A DNA stretch of 64,000 bases. Origin: Calamus simplicifolius (lineage: Eukaryota; Streptophyta; Magnoliopsida; Arecales; Arecaceae). Position numbers and translations under genes: made by a program. The notes beneath the pieces were generated by a model. That model did no database searches. It saw nothing but the letters and a program-made list of their open reading frames with translations, and was not told the DNA's origin. The stretch covers positions 372,001 to 436,000 of the forward strand of contig UESW01003830.1 in assembly GCA_900491605.1 (NCBI GenBank), read 5' to 3'. Shown piece by piece: positions 30,380 to 41,880 of the stretch. How positions within the stretch are numbered: position 1 is the stretch's first letter; the number at the start of each line of letters is the position of its first letter.

Positions 30380-32590
30380 TTAGGGCTCGGTGGATGTCAG
30401 TTCGTCATCTGCTAGTGCTGATCCGTCATCAGTTGGTCTCTCTGCTGCCGACGGTCCCTTCGGCTCCTCATTGTCGTAAGGCTCGAGATCGTCAAGGCCT
30501 ATGATGCCGAAGACCCTGGCCACTTTCTCCTTGCAGTCTTTAAAGCCCTGCAAGTAGACCCCGACAGAGGCCTCCGCTAGCTCATCCTCAAAATCGGCAT
30601 AGCCCCGGTAGTGCTCCATCATCTTCGCAGCCTTCCCTCGGCCGCTGCAGCCCTCTCCTTGGCAGCTTACACTGCTGCCTCCAACTCCGTCGCCTTGCCA
30701 TCGCTGTGCGCATATCCACCCCATCATCAGTTGCCCTAGGTCGGCCATTCGGCAATAGACTTGGTGTTGTTGGCCCACTCCTTGGCCGCCCTCACTTGCA
30801 AGGTGATGGTGTGGAGCTGAAGGTCGCCCACCTCCTGCCTAGCCATGATGTCCCCCAACTTGGCTTTGGCAATCCGGGCGCGCTCGAGCTCCGTCATCGC
30901 TTTGCATTTTGCCTCCTCGAGTTTCTTCATCCGCTCGGCATGGGCCGACTCCAGTGCACTTTTAGCCTTCTTGGCTCAGGCTTGAGCGGCAGAGGCATCC
31001 TTTCGGGTGCGGGTGAGGACTGCATTGGCTCGGAGGGTGATATCCCGAGCAGCGAACATGGAGTTCACCGACTGCACGAAGACAACCCCTGTGAGTATAC
31101 AATGTGGCGGAAAGACTTTGTGAGGGGACAAAAAAAAAAAAAAAAACCTGAAGTAGAGCCATGTATGCATCCCCAAAGATGTCGGAAGCCCGTTGGCGGT
31201 GAAGCTCCTCTCAAAACTATGACAAAAACATCCGGGCTAGTAGCATCTCCACCACATGGTGATGGTTCTTCAAGGATGGTCATGATAGGATCGCCACAAG
31301 CTCGCCCACCTCCACGGGTCCGGCTGCCCCCGAAGTCACGGGTGTGGGGCCAGAAACGGGCGGTGCCTCCTCACGATCAGCCCCTCGAGTGGCAGCCTCC
31401 TTCATCGTTGGCTCTGTCACTCTCGGGACTCCCTCACCGGCTTCCTCCCCCATCGGTGAACCTCCTCTCAGAGCTGGTCCCATCTCTGCGAGAGCTGCTC
31501 CCATCTCTGGGGCCACCTTGCCCCTCGGTTCCTCCTAGTCCGATAGGGCGGTGAGATCGATCGGCGGAGCAGGCTCCTCCAGGGTCATCTAATGCTCGTG
31601 TGGAGGAGGGACTGGTGACCAAGGATGAGGCCTTTTCTACGGCCTCTCAGTATCTCTTCTGACGGTCCACCTCCTCTTCTCGATCGCCCTCTTCACTGCA
31701 TTCACGGATATCCTCATATCTGCACGTGCCAGGAGTTAGTCAAAAAAAGAAGAAAAAGAAAAGAAGGATGCAGTCGCTCACCATCATCCGAGGCCAGACC
31801 GGCATACCAAAGATTCTCCTCCAATAGAAGATCTCAGCAAAGGGGCACTCAGGAGGATAACAGCTGCTCATAGACCTTCCAGTCCCCCAGAATCACTACC
31901 AAGTTTCTTGTTCAGCTCCAGATTTGGATCCCCCCAACTCTGTCTCACCCTCTCAATATGTGCAAAAAATAACCAGATTTTCTACCCTTTAATGGATGAG
32001 GGGAGGTTAAGTTTGATGGCTTGACCAGGTCTGGGTATGATGGAGGGTGTACAGGCTATGGAATAGAGACACTCGGCCCACTATGCCAAGGTAACTACAC
32101 AGTACCATAAAGGCATAGATGGTCTGAACAAAATTTGGAACCAACTGTGTCGGTGTCAATGTGTACCTATGGAGGAGACTAACGATGGAGGGATGGAGGG
32201 AAAGCGAAGGCCTGTCTTAAGGAACTCCTCGTATAGGATGATCCTCTGGAAGGACAGGAGGTTATCCTGTCGTTGGGTCCAGGGGCATATAATCGGACCT
32301 CCCTAGGGATCCCATATGTCGTCCTAAGAGACTCTATGTCCACGGAGGTAATAGTGGAGACGATCCTCTTTGGACCCACTGAAAGAGGAGCAACGATCGA
32401 AGAAGATGCCTAACTAGCCCTTAGTGGCGGCTGAGCTATGGGTGGTGGCATTGGAGCCATGACTGCAGGACGGTTCCGGATCAAGATCCCGCCTGTAGCC
32501 CTCAGTTGTGTTAATGGAACCCTATCCTCAGAGGAGGACGAGGATGGAGAGGTTACTATGGGTTTCTTGCCTTTCCTATCGGGGCCCATG
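30380..32590 (-). pseudogene. Antisense additional gene of Tat #2 (gypsy-type transposon domain plus coiled coil)
   Basis: Reads on the minus strand from an ATG near 32590 (MGPDRKGKKP). An N-terminal Ser/Pro-rich part is followed by a segment with YGIPREVRLYAPGPNDR, then SYTRSSLRQAFAFPPSLH (32380-32180), which resembles the plant domain annotated as putative gypsy type transposon (Transposase_28-like). After a degraded middle, a Pro/Ala-rich linker (31280-31520) and a coiled-coil end follow (KKLEEAKCKAMTELERARIAKAKLG, 30930-30850), then an acidic C-terminus (30778-30380). Several stops and shifts. A run of A on the plus strand at 31131-31146 interrupts it. Confidence 0.55.
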
Positions 32591-32703
32591 ATAAAGAAAA
32601 CAAAGAGGGGTCAGAAAGGACTAACCTGGAGCAAGAAAGGAGACAACAGACATAGGGTTTCAAAGGAGGAGGGCCCCCGAGGACTCAGGTTTCAGAAGAG
32701 AAA

Positions 32704-32990
32704 TGATGCAACACAAGGGCAGGGATGATTATGTAGTCAATGAATTGATGAAAATTATTTTTTAAGTATTTTAGAAGATGACTAATTTATCCAAAAATAA
32801 GAAAAAGAGTAAGAGAGCAGATTATGTGATGTAGAAAGTAACGGTTCAGGAACAAAACTTTTAGAAAAATGAAGAAGCATACCAGGATAGTCTGGAATTG
32901 AGAAACTCCAAAGAAGACATGCTCATAAACTTTCATAGAATCATAATCACAGAGTAAGTACAAGTGCTGCCATAAGCCCATCGGACCGTT
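32704..32990 (-). repeat. LTR fragment of unidentified element X, copy 1
   Basis: Starts TGATGCAACACAAGGGCAGGG and is colinear with 38965-39230 and with 55592-55830 (over 80 percent identical by eye). It is cut on its right side where Del-type polyprotein sequence begins. Orientation (minus) is inferred from the PBS next to copy 2. Confidence 0.7.
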
Positions 32991-33995
32991 GTACTCACAA
33001 TTCAATCTCCAACTTCTCAAGATCCCTCTGGATGTGAGGCTGAGAAGTGATCATAGAAGCTAACTCTGAGGAGGACTTCCTACTCAAGGCATCAGCTACC
33101 ATATTGGCCTTCCGTGGGTGATAGTGCAGGTTCAGGTCATAATCTTTTAGTAGCTTCATCCACCTCCTCTGCCTCAAATTTAACTCCTTCTGAGTGAAGA
33201 TGTATTTCAGACTTTTATGGTATGTATACACATCACATGCCTCTCCATATAGATAATGTCGTCAAATCTTCAAGGCAAAAATCATAGCGGCCAACTCCAG
33301 GTTATGGGTAGGATAATTTTGCTCATATGGCTTTAGCTGCCTCGCGGCATAAGCTATCACCTTCTTATTTTGCATTAGAACACTTCCCAATCCCTTCCAA
33401 GAAGCATCTGTGAATAGGGTGAATCCTTCAGATCCTGACGAAAGGGTAAGGACGGGGGCTGATACTAGACGTTGCTTCAGCTCCTGAAAACTTCTCTCAC
33501 ACTCCTCAGTCCAGTCAAACTTTGCTTGCTTTTGGATCAAGCGAGTCAGGGGTGGAGCAATGCGAGAGAAGCCTTCCATAAATCTGCGATAATATCCAAC
33601 CAGCCCCACGAAGCTTCTTACTTCAGATACATTGGAAGGCCGATACCAGTTTACAACTGCCTCAATCTTCTTTGGGTCCATAGTTATGCCATCTTTAGAT
33701 ATTATATGACCCAAGAATGATACTTGGCTCAACCAGAAGTCATACTTCTACAACTTAGCATAAAGCTTTTTCTCCCGAAGAGTTTGCAGAACAATCTTCA
33801 GGTGGTCCACATGCTCCTCCTGGCTTTTGGAATACACCAGGATGTCATCAATGAACACCACCATAACTGGTCCAAGTATGGCTTAAAGATTATATTCATC
33901 AAGTCCATGAATGCTGCCGGGGCATTAGTTAACTCAAACGGCATCACCAAGAACTCGTAGTGGCTATACCTAGTCCTGAATGCAGTCTTAAGCAC
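32960..33995 (-). pseudogene. RT (C-terminal half) and RNase H of Del/Tekay element
   Basis: Open stretches 33798-33995, 33262-33732 and 32995-33231 on the minus strand. Landmarks: MPFELTNAPAAFMDLMN, a shifted FIDDI catalytic box near 33850, LGHIISKDGITMDPKKIEAV, GLVGYYRRFMEGFSRIA, the RNase H start GFTLFTDASWKGLGSVL and HYHPRKANMVADALSRK. The reading ends within the linker after RNase H. Confidence 0.85.
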
Positions 33996-35050
33996 ATCCC
34001 CAGCCTTGACCTTGAGTTGATGGTATCCTGACCGAAGTCGATCTTCGAGAATACCCGAGCTCCTTGGAGTTGATCAAATAGATCATCAATCATTGGCAAA
34101 GGATACTTGTTCCACACGGTCACCTTATTGATTTCTTGGTAATCAATGCAGAGCCGAAGACTTCCATCTTTCTTTTTGATAAATAATACTGGAGCATCCC
34201 AAGGAGATACACTAGGTCTGATGAATCCCCGGTCAAGGAGCTCCTGCAATTGGCTCTTCAACTCTTTTAGCTCAGTTAGGGCCATACGGTACGGGGCCTT
34301 GGATATAGGTTCAGTGCCAGGGGCCAAATCACTAGTGAACTCAACCTCCCGATCTGGGGGTAATTCGGTCAAATCATCAGAGAAAACATCAGGAAATTCC
34401 CAAGCCACTGGAATATTCTCCAACTTGACCTCATCTTGCTGAAGGTCCTTGACCACAGCAAGAAACCCTTGGCCACCCTTCTTCAAATGCTTTGCAGCCT
34501 GCAGTGGTGACACAAACACCGAGGCCAGATGCTCCTGACTTCCAGTAAAACTGAATTCAGGTTGATTAGGAATATTAAAAATTACCATCTTCCTGAAACA
34601 GTCTACTGTAGCATGATAGGAGGCCAACCAATCCATCCCAAGGATAATATCAAAGGATTTTAGTGGGAGGACGATTAGATCGGCCTTCAATCTCATATCC
34701 CCTATGTTATTCAAGCAAGATATGCATACAGAGTCTACCCTTATAACATCACCATTTGGGAGAGCAATGTGCAACTCCTGCCTTAGAGGAACGGGTGTCA
34801 AAGATTCACCCTTGGCGAGATATGTGCTAGATACAAATGAATGCATGGCACCCAGATCTACTAAGATTTGAGCATAAGTGTTGCCTACTTTAATTATACC
34901 TGTCACAATGGAGTTGAAAGCAGCAGCATCCTGCTGTGTGAGAGTAAAGACCCTTCCCTGGGTCCTAGGCTGCTGCTGCTGGACTCTACCATGATCTGAA
35001 GGAGGCTGCTGATCCCTCCGAAGGGGATAAGTAGCCATCTTGTGACCCAC
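33996..35050 (-). pseudogene. Protease and RT (N-terminal half) of Del/Tekay element
   Basis: One frame open from 35050 to 33944. A zinc-knuckle tail (CFICGQVGHKMATYP, last Cys replaced by Tyr) precedes the protease. The protease active site reads ILVDLGAMHSF where D-S-G-A is expected. RT begins SPWDAPVLFIKKKDGSLRLCIDY and reaches FSKIDFGQDT before a shift near 34020. Protease with Leu instead of Ser at the catalytic loop is expected to be impaired. Confidence 0.85.
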
Positions 35051-35059
35051 CTGCCCACA

Positions 35060-35860
35060 TATGAAGCAGGCACCAACCGTCCCACGTCACCACTTGCCCG
35101 GGTGGGAGTTTCCACATTAAGGGCAACAAGTTTCTATACTCTTTGGTCCTAAGGAGGCCTGATAAGGACCTTTCTTCTTGGCCTGCCCTGAAGACTGGCC
35201 AGAAGGAGACCCCTTCTTCTTCCTCTGTTGTTGCTCCCACTGCTTATGGACCACACCCATATCCCTTTCAATCACCAGGGCCTTGTTCACCACAGCGCTG
35301 AATGTGGAGAGTTCAAAGGCATTGACTGCTTGCATCAGTCTGGGCTTCAGTCCCTCGGTGAATTTGATGATCTTGGCGCTCTCAGTGGCCGTTATGTCTG
35401 GAGCAAATCGAGCCAACCGGGTAAACTCTGCTTCATACTGCGCCACAGAGAGATTTCCTTGCTCCAGATTGACAAACTCTGACTGCATTTGTCTCTGCAC
35501 ACTATTTGGGAAGTATTTGTTATAGAAGACTTTCTTAAACTCTCCCCAGGAAATAGCCCGCCCATCCATTCGCTGCTCCACAAGTAGCCACAAATCATAT
35601 GCCTCCCCCTGAAGGAGGTAGGTAGCGAATCTAATTCGTTCATTCTCTTGGCTACCATGAGCTGCAAATGCTTTCTTCATCTTCCTCATCCATTTTTCAG
35701 CATCGGTAGGGTTAGTGGATCCACAAAAAGGAGCAGGGGCCAAGCTCTTGAACTTAGCAAAGCTCCGGCCCCCTCCCCGCCAAAGCTGAGATGGAGCCGA
35801 CTGAGCAGGCTACGGAGCGGGAGAGGCAGGCCAAGCAGGCTGGATTTGCTGAATCTGTTG
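35060..35860 (-). pseudogene. gag of Del/Tekay element
   Basis: Minus-strand frame 35117-35743 carries the Ty3 gag core: FCGSTNPTDAEKWMRKMKKAF, IRFATYLLQGEAYDLW, FKKVFYNKYFPNSVQ, EFTRLARFAPDI. A basic Gly/Ser/Gln linker and a CCHC-type region near 35060-35130 follow (CPKC..., shifted). Upstream Gln/Ala-rich sequence to about 36050 is out of frame. Confidence 0.85.
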
Positions 35861-36213
35861 CTGCACAGCTTGCATAGTCTGCGACATTCCTGCAAGAGCC
35901 TAAAGCAACTGGGCCTAAAATTGTGGTTGATTATTGTCAGCCAAATTAACGGAACCAGAGCCTCCAAAAGCTTGCTAGCTTCCCTTCTGGCCAGAATCAC
36001 CAGCCTGGGAGTTCCCATTAGGCTGCAGACTCCTAGTGCGATGTGTCATTCTTAACTCCTGCCAGAGTTAGGTTCCAGTCAATATCCTTGTAAACCACTA
36101 AAATTCAGGCTTTCAAAATATATTACTTGAATTTTTTTTAATAAAGTTATCACCCTCCCAATGTAATCCTAATGTTTACCTAGTGTCATCTTGTGTTTGT
36201 CCCTAAGGTCAAA

Positions 36214-36229
36214 CTTGGTTCTGATACCA
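36214..36229 (-). promoter_or_regulatory. PBS (tRNA-iMet) of Del/Tekay element
   Basis: Minus-strand TGGTATCAGAACCAAG next to the LTR end; one base off the common TGGTATCAGAGCC. Confidence 0.8.
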
Positions 36230-36235
36230 CAAAAG

Positions 36236-38658
36236 CTATCACGCCCCAGACCCTATATTGGATTTAGGGGTGGCAACCCGCCGCATGCCTGGCATGCAAG
36301 GCGTCCCGAAATATAACATTTAATATAAGGAGGGGTAATAACTATATATCATCCAATTTAAATGGTTCTTAATACAAACCATAATCATATATTTTAGGCT
36401 ACATGCCCAAAATACATAATTCAATGGGCCACAACAAAGTATTAGATCTCGGTTACTCTGATAGCCGCTCCAACTACCCCATATTTCCATCTTCAGTTTT
36501 GTGGCTCTGAAAAATATTGTGAGATTTAAATGAGCTCACACTCAATATGTAAGCCAACTATAATATAATGTAATTACTTCATGCTTTTATCAATTTAAAT
36601 TTTTCATAACAAACATCTTGCCAAGCTTCCATAATTCAAATACATTTTACCATGTTATCAAAATATGCATCATATGCTAAAATAATTTGGAAGCAATTTC
36701 TATATATAGTATTTCAAGAATATATCATTTCAGGATAAAACCACTGTACCACTGTAAATAGCATGTAAATATGTATTTTTATACTAATGTCCCACAGCCA
36801 CACACTATGTACATAGAACACCCTCCTCGGGTGTAACACCCCCCTTGGGTGTATCATTCATAAATATCTCCTAGGAGTCAGGGTCTGGAACCAGTGTCAT
36901 GAACTCACATCCTGCCATATCCGGCTAGAACATACCCCAAGAGTGTGTTTTCCATATACCCCCCTATAGAGATGGTTCCGGTGCCATGTGGCATAATATT
37001 GTCATATCCTGTCACAGCACACTTTCTGGGTGTGTGTTCTCCATATACCCCCTATGGAGTTGGGTCCCGGTGCCAAGTGAGTCATGCAACATATCACATC
37101 ATATCATATCATAGCGACCATGGTGGGACATATTATCATATACACAAAGTATCATTTTCATATCACATTTGCCAAATAGCATGTATCATTGCAAAAATGC
37201 AATCCATATACTTTTTATAATTACAGTGAATTAAACATGTCAAATACATATGTATATTCGTAAAAACCTTTAACAATTTCAAAGGTCATGCCAATTGAAT
37301 CAATTGTCCACATAGATACCCAATTATTTGTAAAATATAATAAATAATAAAGTAATAATAGTAAATGCTCATTTGCAAATAACAATACCAATCCATTTTC
37401 TCATTTTTCAAATAATACAATATATCAATAAGCATTTAAATACATAATTTTCATATTTTAAAATTTATGAAAATTATGATAAATGACTTACTTACCTCAG
37501 TACGCAAATTTCAAACTGTAAACCAGCTATTTGGATATCTGGGTACCTACAGCATCATTTTCTTAATTTTTTTAGTCCCCAAAAATAGCATATCAAAATA
37601 GTTTTTAACTCTACCCAGTTTAATCCCAGGGCCAACTTGGGCTTGAATATCTCCCAATACATAAGCCCAAATGGGAAAATAAAAATATTCCCAGAAACTA
37701 GAATCAATACTGATCCAGGGTATATTTTTATTTTTTTATTTTTGATCCAATACGGGGTTCAAATTGCCCTGAAAATAGCTAAAAGTTAGCCCAACAGGGC
37801 CCAATTCCCGGACGGCCCAACGGCCCACACCCCCATCTTCCTCCCGCCTCCCTGTTTCACCCGAAATAGGGGAAGGACTGAGCCGGCGGCCAGGGCCACC
37901 GCCGGCCACTTCCCAGAGGGGCTTAGTTGCTGACGATCGGTCCGGAGCCAGCCACCGCCGCGGCTGCCTCCCCTTCTCTCTCTTTCTCCCTATTTCTCTC
38001 TCTTCTCTCCTCGTTCTTCCGCACGGCACGAATCGTGCCGGTGGCACGGCCGGCCACCATGGCCGGTTGGACCTCCGCTGAACGTTGCCTCGGTGCCGGT
38101 GGAGGTCGCCGGTCACAGCTGGGCCCGGCGAGCCGACGGGCACTCCGCCGGGCCCGAACCAAGCCGTGAACCGGCTTGGTTCCATGAAGAAGGGGCCGTC
38201 TCTCTCCCATTCTCTCTCTCTTTCTCTCTTATTCTCTCCCTCTCTTACCTTGTGGCTGCCATGGGTGATCTTGGGAAAGGAGGGGAGCTACCCCCCTCCT
38301 TATATCATGGCAAGGGGAGGGTTAGCCCCTCCCCTGTGCTCGTGTGAAGGTGGTGCATCGGCGCCTCCTTCCGCCATGTCGGGTCAACATTGGCGGAGGA
38401 AGGGCGGCGCCTCCCTTCCTCCGTCAAAGAAGGCAGATCCTCACATGGTGAGGATCCGGAGGGAGTTCACAAGAAGGGTGATAAAATCCTCACCTTATCA
38501 TAGATGCTCGATGCCCTTAAATAACTTTAAAAAGATAAATACTCAATACATGAATTAGCGTATCAGGTACTCAACCCGAAAGAGTCACATCCGGCCTTGG
38601 CTTATTACTCTCATGGGTCATAGATATATTTTCATATATCTGCTCAGGAGGTATGACA
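36236..38658 (-). repeat. 5' LTR of Del/Tekay element
   Basis: About 2.4 kb. On the minus strand it begins TGTCATACC (38658) and ends GGCGTGATA (36236). The last dinucleotide is TA rather than CA, or the exact end is a few bases off. It contains a G+C-rich block (about 37840-38180) and CT-microsatellite stretches (about 37975-38010 and 38200-38245). No second copy in the window. ORFs predicted inside it are not taken as genes. Confidence 0.65.
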
Positions 38659-39840
38659 CTTTAGGATTTAGGAATGCAACAATATAATTTTTTTATTATT
38701 GTGTGTGCAGAATTTCAGCAGGATTTGATCTCAGCACTAGCAGGTTGCAGAAAATCTTAAAAAATAAAAGTAAGAATTTAATCATGAAATTTATAAGAAC
38801 ATAGAAAAGGCATGGTAAATTATCCAAAAAATAATTTTAAATGAAAATAATCATGTTCTGATAGGTTTCACAATAGAGAAAGTTGCAGGTCATGTGCAGA
38901 AATTACAGCAGAACATAAATCTAGTGTGCGATGCAAAATGTCAAACTTGCTTTGATACCAAGATTGATGCAGAACAAGGGCAGGAGTGATTATTCAATCA
39001 ATGAATTAATAAAATTTAATTTTTTAAAGTATTTTAAAAGATGGCTAATTCACCTAAAAATAAGAGAAAGAGTAAGAGAACAGATTATATGATATAGAAA
39101 GTAACAGTTTAGGAACATAACTTTTAAAAAAATGAAGAAGCATATCAGGATAGTCTGGAATTAAAAAACTGCAGAGAAGACATGCTAATGAACTTTCATA
39201 GAATCAGAATCATAGAGTACGAGAAGGTTGATTTACCCGACGATGATGCGCTTCTAGTGTTAGTAGAAGATCTCTCACTAGCGGGCATGATTTCTGGATG
39301 AGAAAACTATCTTTCACATGAGGTTCCTTGATCTCGATTTAAAGGCAAAGAAGGCATCCTCGGCTTTAGAGATGAATCAAAAGAGGGGCGGCATCTTTGG
39401 AGATGAATCCAGAGAGAGGACAACGGCTTTGAAGATGGATCAAGAGAGAGGATGGCAGCTTTGGAGATGGATCAAGGGAGAGGGCGGCGGCTAGAGTTTC
39501 AAGTATGGATGCCTAGAATTTAGGGAAAGAGGGTTGGTGATCGTTATGAGATGATGATATGAGGATTAGGGTTTATTTGGTGGAGCTTGTAGAGGAGATG
39601 GACTAGACTAGGGTTTGGTAGCAAGAACACTTTGGTCTTATGCCTAACTTCCTCATGGAGGATCAATTGCTCAAGGCAACGAAAATTGAACTTGAATGAA
39701 AGTTCTTAAAATCTTTTTTTTTATTCATTCATATTCCCTTTTCATCGTTTCAAAAGAAGGGTTTTATAGACCTCTCATGCCATTACAAGGTAAGTTCAAT
39801 AATTAGAATACTAAATGATAGGGATTACAAAATATGATAG
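38659..39840 (-). mobile_element. Element X, copy 2: internal leader, PBS and LTR
   Basis: On the minus strand: LTR (from an uncertain right end to TGCATCA at 38965), PBS TGGTATCAAAGCAAG (38946-38960), then about 290 bases of noncoding leader to 38659, where the Del/Tekay LTR begins. A TATA box (TATAAA, 39763-39768, minus) supports LTR identity. The R/U5 part has a minisatellite of GGCTTTGGAGATG(A/G)ATC units at about 39360-39490. No coding sequence is attached, so the family is unknown. Confidence 0.6.
39763..39768 (-). promoter_or_regulatory. LTR TATA box of element X
   Basis: Minus-strand GTCTATAAAACCC, about 800 bases upstream of the PBS; consistent with a U3 promoter. Confidence 0.5.
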
Positions 39841-41040
39841 AATATTTATCATCGTAGAGCAAAGATTCTTCTTCTCTTCATCTGGTTTGACCAAAATGGT
39901 AGCAGTAAGACGTGGTTCCAATTATGGAGGCGAGGACCATAAGCGAAGAAGAAAGCTTTGGAGTTACATCCTTCTTTCTGTCCTTTTGTCAACAAGGTCC
40001 ATATGGGGCACAAGATATTTTTAGAATGGTTGAGATGCTGATCTTCATTCCCATTAAAGCATGGCAAGGGACTACCGAATTTCTTCCTATGGGGTGCCCA
40101 AGGTTGCCAAAATTATTGGTGGCGATATGGAGAGACAAGATTGATTCTACGTCATCAATCTTGGTGTAGACAGATCCAATCCATGCAGAGCTCCAAGGGT
40201 AGGGTATGAATAAGGTTGGAGAAGATCAGATGGTTGTCCAATACTATCTAATCTAGGGCCTCTTTTGAATATCTTCAGCAAGGTCTCAATAAGAGTAATA
40301 CACTTTCCTTGAATTATTACAAGACTCAAATAAAATGAAAATACATGACCTGGACATTGGACTAAACAAAGCTTGACTACTCAGTAACAGACTGGACTTG
40401 ACCAATTAGAAAAAAATACTGGACTTAGGGTTCAAAATTCCAAATAAAACTCTATAACCTTTTTCTCACTCTTGCTTCTGCACCAAGAAAGCTTCAGATG
40501 CACAAGGAGCTCGGTGATAGGGATGTCCCCCTTCTTTATGCTTGATGTTCAAATTGGACTGGAATTGTCCTATCCGATTCGATCCGCCACATGGACGTCC
40601 CCAATTTATGGCGCTATCCCAACCATCGCACGACCTTATTTGTCTGAGGTGAAACACCTCGCTAGGTGCAAAAAAGCGTGATCTGCAGCCAATGATGAGA
40701 CACTGATGACGTCACCGCAATGATGGCTACCACTTTATCCGATAGAAGTGGCATCAATTCTGAGAAAAATATCTTTGATTTTAGAGAAATAATCTTCTGC
40801 ACGACGGCGGTACAATCCCATACTCCCTTAAATGGGAGGGTTTGATCTCTCCCTGAGGCATAGGCTCACAATCAATCATGGGTGAGGATCGAGGGAATCA
40901 GAAGTCTACGCTCCTTTCACTTGATGAAGATGTGATCACACGAGCTCAGGAGCGGGGGGCATCTGTGTTGCTGATCAAGCCATGTTACAGTTAACGAATG
41001 AGACTGACTGACGGAGGTAGAATCAGATAACTAAAACCCT
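39841..41040. other. No gene seen; element X U3 and Tat #2 remnants possible
   Basis: Mixed composition, only short ORFs on both strands without a recognisable domain. The right LTR end of element X must lie somewhere here but I could not place it. Confidence 0.4.
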
Positions 41041-41880
41041 TCATTGTGGCATGATGTGTCACCCCCAGCCTCGGCCTCAGTACCGACTTCAGAATCGGCC
41101 TCAGCACCGACTTCAGAGTCGGCCCCAATACCGACTCCAGCGTTGGCCTTAGCACCAGCTCCAGAGTCGGCCCCCAATACTGACTCCAGCATCGGCCTCA
41201 GCATCGGCTCTAGAGTCGGCCTTGATACCGACCCAGAGTCAGCCTGAGCACCGATTCCAGAGTTGACCCCAATACCGACTCCAGCATCGGCCTCAGCACT
41301 GACTCCAGGGTCTGCCTCACCCATCTACAGTCCCAAATGGCCCACCTACCATCTGCGCCCCACGTGGCCCATCTGCAGTCCCACATGGCTCCACCTACCA
41401 CCTACGACCCTCCGTGGCCCGCCTGCAGCCCCACGTGTCCCACCTATTGGCTACGGCATACATCTGACAAAACCTGACCTACCAATCATTTGCAGTGTCG
41501 TGCCGGACAAGACGTGACCCATCAACTGGCTGTAGCCGTCCATATCAACAAAGAGGTGGCCTGCCAGTTCTAACAGGCCATGAGGCGACATCATCTGTCG
41601 CTGCTGGCCTTACCGCTTGATCCATGTCATAACATGACGTTTCAGAATCAACAACTGTCCAAAAAGGGATAAGAGCCATCCTGACAAGGTATAAGAACAT
41701 TCGCTTATGACGAGAGAAGGGATTTCAACTTCAACTTCTTCAACTTCTATTTTTTTTTTTTAAATTCTTAGTTAACTTTCAAAAAGAGAGAGATACATTA
41801 CTGTTTCTCAAACCACTCACTTGAGCGTCAGAGGATCCTCATCGAAATAATTGGTCCTTGAAAATATTTTGCAAGATCCT
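41041..41880 (+). repeat. Tat-type LTR-like sequence of Tat #2
   Basis: Carries the same GACTCCAGAGTCGGCC units (41060-41310) as the 3' region of Tat #2 (29925-30075), then a C-rich part. A TATA-like TATAAG (41690-41695) and a leader with CACTTGAGCGTCAGAGGATCC follow, as in Tat-group R/U5 sequences. Boundaries are uncertain and no PBS was found after it, fitting a 3' LTR in plus orientation. Confidence 0.5.
41060..41310 (+). repeat. GACTCCAGAGTCGGCC dyad repeats, LTR copy
   Basis: About ten units of 20-25 bases (CCGACTCCAGAGTCGGCCTCAGCA), each with GACTC..GAGTC symmetry. Confidence 0.8.

Larger units (their letters stand above)
32990..38658 (-). mobile_element. Truncated Del/Tekay-type Ty3/gypsy element
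   Basis: Minus-strand gypsy element with a 5' LTR (36236-38658), PBS, gag, protease, RT and RNase H. The coding region stops near 33000 just after RNase H; integrase, chromodomain and 3' LTR are missing and replaced by an LTR fragment of another element. gag and RT motifs and the long LTR fit the Del/Tekay chromovirus group. Confidence 0.8.

Noticed and set aside
30706..31554. 282-codon plus-strand ORF, the longest after the 368-codon one
   Set aside because: Opposite strand of the antisense gene of Tat #2; composition (Pro/Ser/Leu-rich) is the mirror of the Glu/Ala/Gly-rich coding strand and it has no domain.
37736..38558. Overlapping ORFs on both strands with Arg/Pro/Gly-rich translation
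   Set aside because: They lie in the G+C-rich part of the Del/Tekay LTR and have no domain.
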